Shown here: positions 12,103 through 24,300 of the stretch, one piece after another
Layout of the letters: each line of letters begins with the position of its first letter
How positions within the stretch are numbered: the first letter of the stretch is position 1
Assembly (NCBI GenBank): GCA_035048485.1
Contig: CM068582.1
Span: 16,929,269 to 16,993,268, forward strand
Direction of reading: 5' to 3'
DNA: 64,000 bases
DNA from: Pteria penguin
Taxonomy: Eukaryota > Mollusca > Bivalvia > Pterioida > Pteriidae
The notes under the pieces: generated by a model
Databases searched by the model: none
What the model saw: only the letters and a program-made list of their open reading frames with translations
What the model was told of the DNA's origin: nothing
Made by a program: the position numbers and the translations under genes

Positions 12103-12358
12103 AAAAGAAATAACACAAACACTCTTTGCCGCAAATTTTCGGCCTCCTGGCCGTTATCAAGCAATAGTTAGAATAGCACAGTAGATCTACGTAACATCCA
12201 TCTTTACATGTCTATGTCTTTTACATGTCTAAAAGCTTGTTTATATTAGACATGTAAAGATGGATGTTACGTAGATCTACTGTACTATTCTTACTATTGC
12301 TTGATAAAGGCCAGGAGGCCGAAAATTTGCGCAAAGAGTGTTCGTGTTATTTCTTTTA
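12103..12358. repeat. Long palindrome, two ~111-bp arms around a 34-bp spacer
   Basis: Arm 1 is 12103-12213 and arm 2 is 12248-12358, reverse complements with about five differences. Arm ends read AAAAGAAATAACAC / GTGTTATTTCTTTT. Inside each arm is the stem-loop AGGCCAGGAGGCCGAAAA. The arms could fold into one large hairpin if transcribed. No coding is present. Confidence 0.9.
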
Positions 12359-13947
12359 TGAATTTTTGTTAAAAGTTAATGCCTTATTTGTATTGTAGTA
12401 CTGCATGTCGCCCCGTGTACTAACTGCGTTGTCCTGTTATAACGAAGAATGATTCGTGCTTGAGTGACACTTTGTCTTATGAATCACTGTGTACGTTCGA
12501 TATAATGTTGTCAATATGAATTGAGATACATGTATTCCCGGATTTATATTTAATTAGAAAGAGCAAAGTACATATGAATTTTCCTTTATAACATAATACA
12601 TGTATAATTAAACGTAATAAAATTCAAATTGATCAGCATCGTGTTGTGTTCATATATCCCATGAAAAGATACATGTCGACTCGCACATGTCTCTAGTACA
12701 AACATCAACCGACGTTTTAATGGCATTGTCTGCACTGGACAAGTTTGTGTATCACTATATGTATATATATTACAGAAGGTAAATCGCGTCATTCACGCGT
12801 TGGTTTTGTAATCAGAATGATCACTTTCACTGCTCTGGTCAACAAAAATTTATGACAATAAAAGATGTTTATCTGAACCTGTCATAGCTTGAAAATATTA
12901 CTGGAAAATTATAAAATATGGGTGACTCATTCAGTGTGTTTAGAGTTTAAAAATAAAATAAAACGAGGGCCAAATCGACTTTTAAAAAAGAAAATTTTGG
13001 TTCTCCTTCTCTCTAAAATGTTATATCAAATCTTAAAAAAAAAGATATTTAATACAATTAGAATTATGATAGATGAAATGTACGATGTTTTTTTTACTAA
13101 ATCGTCCTCACATTATATAACCTTCATTGACATCTGAAATGCGTAAGAGATACTGACATGTCACATCTTACAGCTTCAACGCTTTCATGTCCACAAATCT
13201 ACACGTAGACAAAATGATTAATATAGGTCTTATCCTGCTGATATAATGGGATTTCTTCCTTGATTATTGCAATGCCTGATTATTGATGGTAAATCTTCCG
13301 AGTGATCCACGTTTCTCGTCCGACTGTATTTAATAAACGTTAGCGAAGCTATATTGACATAATGAAACGTTAAACGTTTGATAAATTAACCAATAAGCTA
13401 TGCCGTACGACACCTGTCGTAAAGAAAATAAGATACATGTCAACGTTGAAGACATTGTTACCAAAACTTATCAAGTAGAATTTAAAATACAAAATAATTC
13501 TTTTGAAAATCGTATTGCAATTTTATTGACTTTGACAAAAAATAAGACATATGTGAAATACTTATACTTAACATCGACAAATGAGATCTAATTATATCAA
13601 ACCAAACTTCGCACAAACACACAACACACATACAAATTCAACGTGGAGAGAACAGTTGAATACTTATGAATATAAGGTTCTTATCAATGATATTTTCTAT
13701 ATAATACTATTACATGAAAATACAATTGCCCATTACAGAGAATGGGTCACTGAGGGTCATTTTAACTCAAAAATTCACTCAGGTAAATTGTTTAATGCTA
13801 CAACAGTGTTTAGTTGGAGTGCTTTACACTTTTCAAATAGTCTATTTTAGCGTATTTTATTTCTTTAGTTGAAGTTATAAAAGTACTATGTATGGGCAAA
13901 TTCTTTAGCATTTATATAACCGAAATGCGTATCCCTTATACTGATTT

Positions 13948-14125
13948 TATGACGAGTTGGACGTTTGGTCTGTAAACCAGTTAACCATACAATATAGCGA
14001 CATAAGTGGTAATTGACCGTTCCAAGTCGGTACTGCAGCTGCAATACGATCGAATGTGTTTGTGATTATTCTTGTCTATGGCAACCGCAAACATACAGCT
14101 GAGTCAGATACATTTTTCCTTTTTT
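13948..14125 (+). mobile_element. Old family A 3'-tail fragment
   Basis: The order of landmarks matches the family A 3' UTR: GTCTGTAAACCAGTTAACCA, a GACCGTTCCAAGTCGGTA segment, GCAATACGATCGAATGT, then CTGAGTCAGA and a T-rich end. It is diverged throughout, so this copy is much older than those at 25, 37 and 57 kb. Confidence 0.65.
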
Positions 14126-14963
14126 GTTAAAATTTCTTAAATTATGATAGTCAGTGTATGACACGTTGTTTAATGTAAGCTGCAACATACATAACGACGC
14201 AATTTCTAAATACATGTGCTGTACTTTAGAGGATGAGAAATGCTTTGGTGATGTGTAATCATACAACTCCCCCCCCCCCCCCCCCTCCCCCCACTTCCCA
14301 GATTTTCAGGCGTCATAAGGAGAAAACATATTGACTTCTCCACTTACGGTTTAAGTACACTAGAGTGCCAAATGAATGAACTGTAAGAGCTATAGTGCAA
14401 GCGACTGTAATTTTCCTTAGATGTATTGATGAGGACAATGGCAATGTGTTTATATGTAGATTTTTTAGACAAATAGAATAAGACGATTTATTAGAAATGA
14501 TGGAAAACAGCCATGTGTATTCGAGCGGATGACAATGAGACTATTTTACAAACGCTTTAATCATCCAGACTGGTGACTTTTATGAGTTGTACTACAAGTG
14601 ATTTATCTTCAATTTCTAAGTAAAATCTTCTTTTCAATCTTTTGTTTTACCATGATTATTGGAGAAAGTAATTAAATATATATCATATATATATGCTTCA
14701 TTGCATACAAATTTGGATCTAAAATATTTATAATAGTATTTGTAAAAATTACTGAAAATTTGCATTATGGCCTAGGATAAAACCAAAGTCATAATCTATC
14801 TTGCATTCGGAATCTCTCGCGTCTCTACTTGTAAAAGAATACTGCAATATATAAAACCCAAACAGTGAATAAGTTCTACATTGTATATAGATCCGATGAT
14901 AGACGTTGTAATACTGTGTAGTCTTTAAATAATATTTCAGTCACTGAAGCTAAAAAAGATATT

Positions 14964-14966
14964 GCA

Positions 14967-15002
<36 letters not shown>

Positions 15003-15004
15003 TG
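14964..15004. repeat. (GA)n followed by a G run
   Basis: AGAGAG repeat passing into a run of about ten G and then a G-rich GTGGGGAGGG stretch. Other mononucleotide G/C runs lie at 14268-14292 (C), 15592-15600, 32898-32908, 33050-33062, 45674-45690 and 48485-48497. Confidence 0.8.
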
Positions 15005-15317
15005 AGCGAGGTGGTGGGGAGGGTGACAAATGAATTTAAATTGGAACAACCTGTATAGATCATGGAGAGAGAACAGGAACCTAGTTTTAATAGGAAAATT
15101 TAGATAAAAAATGTCATTCGAGTAAATCGTTTGCTATCTAGATCTGCCAATGCAAATGAAAGTTCCACCAAACTTAGAGACTATTTCTTATTTTTATAGG
15201 GTCCCATCATATTGTTGGAGCGGGTGTTACCCTTTAGTAATCAATCTGTACGTCAGCACTTTCTTCTGCAATTAATTATTATTTTTGATTTTGATTTGTT
15301 TTACAAGATCAGAAAGA

Positions 15318-15412
15318 TAAAAAGAAAAAACAAAAAACAAAAAACAAAACAAAAAAACCAAAAAAAAAAAAAAACAAAAAAAAAAAAAAAAAAAAACAAA
15401 ACAAAACAAAAA
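15318..15412. repeat. Poly-A / AAAAC-rich tract
   Basis: Long runs of A broken by single C. It creates a Lys-rich ORF (15212-15475) with no domain. It could be an old retroelement poly-A tail, but nothing recognisable precedes it. Confidence 0.7.
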
Positions 15413-16257
15413 ACCGGTAACCAGATGCTGACATTAATTGATACCTTTAATTTGTATCGTTTAAGACACGTTTAAACTTAATAGTAGAATAATGCCATGG
15501 ATGAGATGATAATTTTGCCAATCTAACAATATGTTTTAAAAAAAGTTTGGTTAAAAGTAGGCCATGCGTGTAATAACAAGACATCGAAAAGGGGGGGGGG
15601 ATATGTACATTTTCTGAAACTTAAGAAATTCTGCAGTACTAGAAACATTGATATAATCCTCATTTTTCTCAGTTGTTGCTATTACAAAATAATATTTCTT
15701 ATTCCTTTTCATATTTCGTATCAGAAATAATTCAATGAAAATATTCTCTGTGCTGATTAACTGAAATATAGACGAAAAATAGCTTCATGTTACTGACAGG
15801 TAAAACTCTGCAGTTTCAGTATACGGGATATATATCAGGGTACACTATCGACATTTCTTGTTCCTTGTTGGAAAACTAATAATTCCGATTATTGGGCAAT
15901 TATAGAATCATAAATTTTACAGAATTAACTTGTTTGATATGCATGTTTTATCAAGATAAGAAATATCCGATTAGGTTAGGATAATAATAAAACCACATTT
16001 TAGGTTCAGGGCAATGGGATTTTTTTTAAATAATGCATTATGGTAATGTAATAAATGTATAGATATCAATCAATATTCAAACTTTTGCATAAAATATCTT
16101 TTTCCGATAAAGCATTCAACATGTTTAAAATCAAGAGGGTACAATTATTCTGATTGGCTTGCTGGAAGTAATTGTTCACATATGAAAATTGCTTGCCTTT
16201 TTTCAAGCCCATGCATTGAATTAAACTGTGGATTAATTTTAACACAAACAGTTGATG

Positions 16258-16400
16258 CAAAATACGAAAGTAATTGGTGCCACATAACTATGGCAGTAAC
16301 AACAATTTACCACAGTGGACTTTCACGGACCCCTGAATTTCAGAGGTGAGAACAGTTCCCCAGGGGAGTGAAAATCTGTCCAGCTAGCCACTGTGTAGAA
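16258..16400 (-). repeat. Inverted family B tail fragment
   Basis: Reversed, this reads CTCACCTCTGAAATTCAGGG, GTCCGTGAAAGTCCACTGTG, then GTAAATTGTTGTTACTGCC and ATTACTTTCGTATTTTG, which matches the sequence before and after the SINE in the GPCR intron. A shorter piece of the same family, same orientation, lies at 4628-4705 and another at 43495-43550. Confidence 0.6.
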
Positions 16401-17109
16401 AGTGCAACTGCCACATAACATCAGGAAATAGTGTATGATAACACTTGAGTCAAATTAAAACAGATTCTGGTTGACTGATCGAAAATATCATAGACATATT
16501 GCATCGACAGCCCTCATTATAATGCTTCAATCACAATATTTGTGAATCGATGTGTAGAAATTCCTCGTAAAATTGTACTGCATTCCTTTTTCCAGGAGGC
16601 AGATAATTCATTCACTATTCCTTCAATACAGAGTTTTCATTGATAGAAGTCTATGATATGAACGTAAGTTGTGGGATAAATCTGCTTTAACAATTCACAG
16701 AATCAAACTAGTTATCAACAAACTATAGATGGTTTGATAAATTATTAATAACCATCTACTTCTCAGTTTCCTCTTCTTCAGTTTCATAAATAAATCAATT
16801 TTATCTATATTTTTTTTAAACAAGGTTACATCTTATTCCCTATGTATTACTTTCATAGGTTCCATAAAATGACATATTGATCGGAGACCAGTCCATATTG
16901 GTATATTAACAGCGACGTTTAAGTCAATACTCAAGCTAGTATTAAACGTGTACCGCTCATTTCCAATAATAATGTTATATATTAGTTATTTATCTACTAT
17001 TTCCTTTAAAATTTTGACTGGTAAACAACGAAGAAGTACCGAAAGGTTTACCATATCTTGTAATCCATGGCATTAAAGGTTAATAAAGTATCATATTGAG
17101 ACAGATGCG

Positions 17110-17686
17110 AATCCCAATTAAATCGAAGTGAGATCACGTGCTGGGCAGGAGTAAGCGTCCCCTGGTTGCATGCAAAAAATATCAAGTCGAGGAAGTAAAT
17201 ACATTAATATACACATATGAGCACGTGATGAAAACATGAATACTAATTCAAATTATCCTATTCATGGTAAGAATTGCTGTTGAATTGAAAATGCGGTCTC
17301 GGAAATGCACGTGAAGAAAGGTCTGTATATATGTATATATATTATGTCAAATCGAGTATAGGTTAAGATGATTAGTTTGTATGGTCAGAAAGAGGGATCT
17401 CACTTTGTACCAAAGTCCTATATCAAACTTCCTCAGTGACAATTTCAAACGTTCCTCAACATATCCTTGTGAGAGTAGTTTCGAGGCAAGAACCTTCGCT
17501 CTTACGACGAAATCTTCGTACTTTGAGCATGCTCTAGCATAGCGTATAAGTTGTGAAATGAAGACGGAGAGTAAGGTATGTTCCTATTCAGGAAAGCGAA
17601 ATTGGTAATAATGAAATTGAATTCGTCACGTATGTCATAAATAGAGGTTACTAATGAGCCATCGTGACCAATAAATAGGAATTTTG
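17110..17686 (-). pseudogene. RT retroelement remnant, family B, second copy
   Basis: Minus-strand translation gives IYDIRDEFNFIITNFAFLNR then NIPYSPS, a frame change, RYARACSKYEDFVVRAK and LLSQGYVEERLKLSLRKF. This is the same region and order as the 23.4-24.0 kb remnant, with substitutions and at least one frameshift. The tail at 17124-17172 holds the inverted TACTCCTGCCCAGCACGTGA block. The 5' side ends exactly where the terminal-inverted-repeat element at 17687 begins. Confidence 0.7.
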
Positions 17687-18023
17687 GTCCCCCGCTTTCG
17701 TAGTTCTATCAGCAAGGGTGCAGTGATCTGTGAAATATTGTCATGGTTGTGCATGTCTATAGACAAACATGCCAAATATGATGGCCCTACGGCTTACGGT
17801 TAAAAAGTTACATTGAAGTAGGTCAAAGGTCATGGTCAAGGTCACATGATAAATCTTTTGTTACCAACGGAAAGATATTGCAATTAGGGACACACATGCC
17901 AAATAAGAAGGAAGGCCGTGCGTCTTAATGTTAAAAAGTTATAGCCAAGGTTAAAGTTTTTTTGTGACAGACGGACAGACGAATGAGATTTGATGTGCCC
18001 CGCTTGCGCTAAAAGCGGGGGAC
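17687..18023. mobile_element. 337-bp element with 12-bp perfect terminal inverted repeats
   Basis: It begins GTCCCCCGCTTT (17687-17698) and ends AAAGCGGGGGAC (18012-18023), exact reverse complements. The inside is non-coding, with GGTCAAAGGTCATGGTCAAG and a GACAGACGGACAGACG motif. Size, TIRs and lack of coding fit a MITE. No target-site duplication is evident at the edges. The TCAAGGTCA-rich interior resembles a repeat common in mollusc genomes (from memory). Confidence 0.7.
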
Positions 18024-19738
18024 AACAATATATGGTTTGAGAAAATTATCCATCCTGTTAGATTAGAGAATCAAAAGAATTTAAGTTTGTCATCATGATA
18101 GTATTTAGATTGAGAAATGTTGCTATTATGATCTAATAAGTGCGTTATATCTATCCTTCAATAAGGTTTTCTTTCAATATGCAATTATAATAAAAAAAAT
18201 CCCAGAAGAGGTTAAAAAATATGTTAAATCAAATTAAATGTCTCCCTTTCCCCCACTAAAATACTTCCTGAACACGTCACATAATTCCAAACCAGTCAAG
18301 GTTTGCAAAAGTACATTTCTTTGTGCAACAATGGATTCCTTTCTATTTGTTTCACTTTTAACAATAAATAATTGTAAATTTCTCATACTGAACTCGCAGA
18401 TGAGTATGTAAAGTGGATAACAGACCTATTCAGGACAACACTAAAATACACTTTAAATTAAAGAAGTTTTGAACGGATTTCATGATCTATTGAAAACTTC
18501 TAGATTAAATATTAGAGGAGATTTTCTATCGTTTTAGGATTTTTCTTAATATAGCTTTATATATTGATTTGCTTGCTTTATAAAACTGCAATTAAACTAT
18601 TTATACCGATATTGATCGGGCGTAGTTAACTCATTACCTTTACATGTCACTTCATACCAGATTTTACAGAGATGTTGTGAATATCAAATAGACCTCTATA
18701 TCTTAATAAATTAAATTAAAATTTAATAATTAAACCATATTTTAATAAAATGGCATGTATTATTCATTCATAAATTGTTTGATGCTAATAAGAAACCATT
18801 CTGGTTTATGACACAGACTTGTGTTATTTGTGTTTGTTTCTATTCATTCTATTTTGGTCACTAGATATGGAAAAGAAAGTTATTGGGACAATGTTTATAC
18901 AGCGTCACAGTTACTCAACATGAGAAAAGCGATATAATAATTCTAACTTAACGAAAAATTTAATGAAATGAATTTTTTCCATGCTTTTTCCCATGCTTCA
19001 TATTTTGACTGATTATTTATCATTTTTGACTGGACGTGTATACCATCGATACTTATACCGACTTGATTCGATAATGACCCATAATTATTCTGGACAAAAT
19101 AAAGTCTGTGTCATAACACACGTAAAAGAGTGTTATGAAAGCGTTGATATATTCTGCATAAACATTGCAAATCAAAATTTGATACACGTTCTGTAAATGT
19201 GACATTTTAACTTTGACTGGCTTTAATTGATTGATGATTAGAGGTCCGCTAACTAACAATCTTCAATAGTCAATGTTGTTAACTATTTTGTTAACTATTT
19301 TATAAATACATTTTAACTTGATGTCTCATAACAATATTCTATAAAATATTTGATATCAGAATCAATTGTGTCATTTTTTTTAATATAAAAAATATTTTAC
19401 TTTATTCAGATAGAGACTTGTAGCTTATCATCAGTCCTACACAATGTTAACGATTTTAAACATAACAGTCAAGTCTTAACATCGGGCCCCACACTATGAC
19501 GATAGATGATTGATTTTTTCATGCTACCTGGTAAAAGTTGTTATTTTCAATGATGTCAGGGATAACAGTATCTACTGGATTTCAATAATTCGTCATATCA
19601 AAGGAATTATGTCATTAAGCATGATATACACTAATTAGAATTGCATATATCATAAAGCATGCAATTTACTACTTTAATGAGAAAGAAAAGGTAGAATCAC
19701 TACTGCGTGGGGTTTACACATGAATTCGTGGTTGTTGT

Positions 19739-19739
<1 letters not shown>

Positions 19740-19774
<35 letters not shown>

Positions 19775-19789
19775 TTTGTTTTTTTTTTT
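19740..19789. repeat. Poly-T tract
   Basis: About 45 T with one interruption, ending ~75 bases before a copy of the GTCGAAATG stem-loop repeat. Confidence 0.85.
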
Positions 19790-19863
19790 ACAATAAACCC
19801 TTCATAACAATGTAAATCATATCTAATGCACTCGATGATATACTTTCATTTCCACTGTTTAGA

Positions 19864-19950
19864 CTTTTGAGCATCACTGAAGACACATAAGTTGTCGAAA
19901 TGCTCATATGGTACAACAAATTATAACAAGTATATATATGTTCCGATATT
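19864..19950 (+). repeat. F1 stem-loop repeat, copy
   Basis: TTTTGAGCATCACTGAAGAC then ACATAAGTTGTCGAAATGCT and a tail TATATATATGTTCCGATATT. One of the best-preserved copies in the window. Confidence 0.65.
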
Positions 19951-21528
19951 GTATATAGAGAAAAGGTTTTCGTTTTCACTTTGGTACAAAACATTCGATT
20001 GTTGAATAAATCATCGAATTTACCTATCTCTCTAGTTATCTAGCTCTTTTACAGAAAATAACATCTTTTACGTACACCCCTAACTGCTTCTAAAAGCCTG
20101 AAACATAAATTGTACATAAAACTTTACCTGTGTCTATAAACCACTAGATAAAAGCCAGGCAGTTGAAAATTTGCGCATTGTCATATTGTTTAACATTTTC
20201 ACTCATGCAAACCCCAAAATTAGAAATTCGGAATCTTTTAGATTTAAAGCAAACCATTCTTATAGTAGGGATACGAAGGTCAATTCATTTACCATCAGAT
20301 TTCATTTCAGGAGAAAAAAAATTATTTTCACGTTGGCGTTACATAGCTGAATCTAAAATGTATTAAATGTATATCTGACTCGATTTCTTGTTTATAGAAG
20401 TTTCTTTTTTCAAAATATTTTTGGAAAACAATATGACAGTCATATTATAGTAACATTAAGTCCAGTTGTGTTGTAGTGTATGTGCAACTTTATCTAAGCC
20501 ATATTGTATGAATGTCGATAAATCAATTATCTATTTTTATGGGCGTCCATATTGTCATTGCCATATCCAGTATCCGATTAGAAAGTATTAAGGGACGTCA
20601 GAAGATGATGAATTATTTTTCAGTCACGATATTTAAGATTTTATTTTTGGTTTGAAATATAGTCTTGCCTCCAAAATCCAATTTAACATATGTAATTTAT
20701 TTATGAATGAACATAATATAGTTGAAACAAAATCATTTATTAGACAAGCGTGGAAAAATCTAGCAAGGATTTACAAATGCAATGTTAGTATCCTTTAATA
20801 ATGAAATGAACTTCAGTAAACGATCTGTCATCCGTTGTGTCTACTGGTAACAGCAAGCCTAGCCATGTGATCATGGTAATATTAACAAGATTCCATCGAT
20901 GTTATTTCCAATATGCAAGGTTCTAATGTGGACGTTGTTGGAATGTGTGGTTTTCAAGATTGTCTGAAATAAAGCTATGTGGATTACGTAACAACAAATT
21001 ATAAATGAATAAAGGATTATGCAGGCAAAACTGGTAAGGCGACTCTGAAAATTAGACTTTTAGTATTATAGATGTTGTTCTGTTCTAGAAAGTTTGTCAC
21101 ATAATCAAGTTTAATAGTAAGTTAGTTTAAAATGGAATTGAAGAAATAATTTTTATACTGCCTCCGGGGGTTAAGATATTCTCTGCAAGTTTCTTTATTT
21201 AATATTGTCACTATATACTTTATATATACTAGCATCAAATTAATTATCACTCGCACCATATTTTCTTCGTGGTGGCAAGATTAATAGACTCGGCGATGAA
21301 AATTAAATATAAAGGAAAAGGGTATATAAATCAGGATGGTTTTCTTCATACTATACTGACGCATTTCTACATAGAAGGATTGAAAGGTACGTGTCATGCT
21401 TTATGCATATCACTCAGAAATATTAAATGCTTAGAAATCATATTTACAAATTTAACCGTGTAAACAACACGATTACGTCAAAATTATTTCATAATCAGTT
21501 AAAATATTCCAAAGGGAATGCAATACAT

Positions 21529-21661
21529 CATGAACTTAAAATTATATCACGTCTTGGACCTATGTCTATAAAATAATTTATAGAATTTACATAGAGCGAA
21601 GATGTGATATAATTTTAGGTTCATGTTTTCTTGAGATAGGCCATCTGCCGAAACGTTGAAA
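21529..21661 (+). repeat. 97-nt imperfect hairpin followed by a hammerhead-like stem-loop
   Basis: Arms CATGAACTTAAAATTATATC (21529) and GATATAATTTTAGGTTCATG (to 21625) pair with two mismatches, extended by GTCTT/AAGAT and an inner CTATGT/ACATAG. Directly after it comes TTGAGATAGGCCATCTGCCG then AAACGTTGAAA (21632-21661), which forms GGC-CATCT-GCC followed by GAAAC. No ORF spans it. Confidence 0.75.
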
Positions 21662-23439
21662 ATTATTTCACATACATGATGAAGGTATCTTCCTCGTAAC
21701 TGTAATATACCTACGTGAAATATTTAGGGAAATTTTCCTAAATCGGTATTACAACTACACTGAATTCGAATGAGGTATTTTGTGATCTCTTTGTATGTAC
21801 TTAGTCCTTTTTGATTTGCATATTCATAGTGACTTTTGTTATAAAGCTAAATCAAATGTCTTTTCAGATGTCACTTTTCATTTACTTCGAAACATCTGTA
21901 CAAATGTCTTGTCAAAAATGCATGACATCAACGATTTACTTACCAAGCATACACCGGTTCTTTTAATTCTATATACAGAGTTAACTTTTCAAAACTTGAA
22001 GAAAACAATCATTTATTAGACAACATTTCTTGTCATTTACAGCTTATAAGTATTTTAATAAGATAGGGACTTTATACCGGAAATACATACACAAAACATT
22101 ATGTCAAATGTTTCTGAGTCTTATTAAAATGTGCATATAATGCCTTTTATATTTACTTTTTATACCTGTATAGATCAATATCTCTTATTGTGGACTTAAC
22201 GTCTCTAAGAATACTAAGGGCTCGCGTTTAGTAGGGTGACGTAGGGCACAGCTCCAATACTTATTTATCATATAGATATTTTTTAAAAGTACTGATATCA
22301 TTCAATGCATTTAAATACCAGCCAACTTCTCAATGTTTCGGTATTGACACGAAATATATACTTCGATGAAAGTTTATAGATGATTCCAGTGTTGATAAGT
22401 ATCTTTCTCTTACGTAGCTTTGACTTAGTGAGTGGATATGATAATTATTTTTTATCACTGAAGGGACATCAATATATATTTAATTGGTATGTATAGGGCT
22501 TACTTCGATATATTTATAAACCCATTGGTCGGCACACCTAGTGATGCTTTTAAATCTTTTGCAGTTATAAAGACCATATATGTAATATTTGGTTGCTGCT
22601 TATAACCTATAGCTATATATTCGCCACTATATCAGTATCGTAGATATGTAGCACAAAGCCAAAGCAAAGCCAGGTATTACCTCCTTCTACATCTACGGAA
22701 CGAATCATTGACATTTCTGTAAGACATTTCTTTTCCGACAAATAAAAAGAATTATTTATGAAAATATTTCTCATAAATAAGACTGGTACTGAAGGAAAGG
22801 TTATTTCTTGAACATCTCTTGAAGATTCCGCTGCTGATTTTCATTCGCTGTATTGCATAAATTATTTATACATTTAACGAAGATAGGTAAGTTCCTGGTA
22901 TTTTTCAAATCCTGTTATTTATAATTAAATATAAGAAGCCTATGACTATCAAGACAACTGTAGCAATAGATTGTCATCAATAAATTGCATATCTGCATTC
23001 TCATGACATCAGTATCATGGCATATTATATACTATTATTCCTTTTATGTGTATTTCTTTTTGTTTTGTTTTTATTTCATTTTCTTTCCTTTTCTGGGTTT
23101 GATTCAATTATGAGTTTGTATCGTCTCTCGTGTCTATCCGGTGGTGTAATAACTTTACAGGGTCCGTATCTGAAAGTGTTTTCCATGACAAGTGCGTTAA
23201 TATATTTTTATACCTAGAGATTAAGGTATCTCTATCCTTTAATTCTATCAGTTGAATCTATGTTTAGATGTATATTTTATTTCGGAAAGCCAGGTATGTA
23301 AACTCCCTGAAATTATTTTGAAACATTAATCTAAATTTCCCTACATGTAAAGATGATGGATAAATCCAAACCATAAGTCCGAAAATCACGAAACCAGAGG
23401 ACATACAAAATCAGTGAAAATAAAAATCAAGTAGAAAAA
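21662..23439. other. Gene-free AT-rich stretch
   Basis: No exon, RNA gene or known repeat recognised. The ORFs at 21795-22019 and 23017-23217 are hydrophobic low-complexity frames without supporting motifs. Confidence 0.5.
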
Positions 23440-23980
23440 AACGAAAATGTCTACTTGAAGCACAAATATGAACCCCTATGAGGGAGTGAGATCAGGTGCC
23501 CGGGGAGAGTTAGCATCTCCTGCTTACTAGCAACCCCCGTCACATATACCCAGTAGATATAGTCAAATCTTGTAAATTCCATTATAATTTGTATATGGAG
23601 AAGTCAAAGTAGGTAACCTTCTTGTAAAGAAGGTGTTAAATCTGTGTAAAATAATCGGGATCGGTCTCAGTCCAGAATATCATATAAAGTCTGGATAACA
23701 AGATATCATATTGAGTAATTAGAGTCTCGTTACGACCATAGAACTTCCTGAGTGTATTTTTAGTCCAGGACATATATAACTCTGGTTGAGTAGCTTATCT
23801 AAAAGTCGCCTAGCCCTCAGAACAAAGTCATTGTAATTAGAACATGGTCTGGAATAACGTATTAACTGAGATATGAATACGCCGTATGCGGGCGGTGATG
23901 GAATACTGCTACTTATGAAAAGAAAGTTTGTGATAGCGAAATTGAAATCGTTACGTTTGTCATAGAATGAGGTGTTCAAT
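23440..23980 (-). pseudogene. RT retroelement remnant, family B, C-terminal half plus 3' tail
   Basis: On the minus strand from 23979: FYDKRNDFNFAITNF, SSSIPSPPAYGVFISQLIRY, then SRPCSNYNDFVLRARRLLDK and LLNQSY. This is the post-palm region of the same broad RT type as family A (compare IYDKHDDFGFPIVNF and SYGIYICQLVRF at 38.4 kb). The frame then breaks, but QYDILLSRL follows. The 3' tail at 23460-23530 contains the GGCACCTGATCTCAC-like block also found in the GPCR intron. No catalytic motif remains; the copy is 5'-truncated and dead. Confidence 0.75.
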
Positions 23981-24119
23981 TGACCATTAATTTATGTAAT
24001 GTATATATTTTAACTGCTTACGTTTTTCACTATCTTTCAATGCTTTCATGTTTTGTTTCACAATGTCGTTTGGAAAGAATTTTTAATTTACAATATTGTT
24101 TCTATATATGAGGTTCCTT

Positions 24120-24300
24120 TAACTGTAAAACTTGATTTGAGCGACCACCAAAGTAAATAAGACAAAGTGGTCACATAAAGGAGGTCGTCACTTTGTACAG
24201 GTTAATTTTTATAAATGATAAGATGTAAGGGACAGATAAAATTGGCCGTTTAAGACAGATGATTACGTCAATGTGCCTCGAAAACTACCTTATTTACACA
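24120..24300 (+). repeat. Dispersed repeat shared with 35.95-36.09 kb
   Basis: TCACATAAAGGAGGTCGTCA, ACAGGTTAATTTTTATAAA and GTTTAAGACAGATGATTAC match 35970-36065 (TCACATAAAGATGGCGACC, ACAGGTTAATTTGTATAAAC, GTTTAAGATAGATGATCAC). Class unknown. Confidence 0.5.

Larger units (their letters stand above)
12359..17109. other. Gene-free stretch with one retroelement tail
   Basis: It contains the old family A tail (13.95-14.13 kb), mononucleotide and GA runs and an inverted family B tail (16.26-16.40 kb). Other ORFs here (12889-13137, 13400-13850) have no recognisable domain. Confidence 0.55.
18024..21528. other. Gene-free AT-rich stretch
   Basis: Only the poly-T tract, one F1 copy and a weak GGCC-GAAA motif (20143) are recognised. 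No coding signal. Confidence 0.55.

Noticed and set aside
12298..12332. Calling an active hammerhead ribozyme outright
   Set aside because: The CUGANGA box is mutated and stem I and the cleavage site are not convincing; kept only as a hypothesis in the findings.
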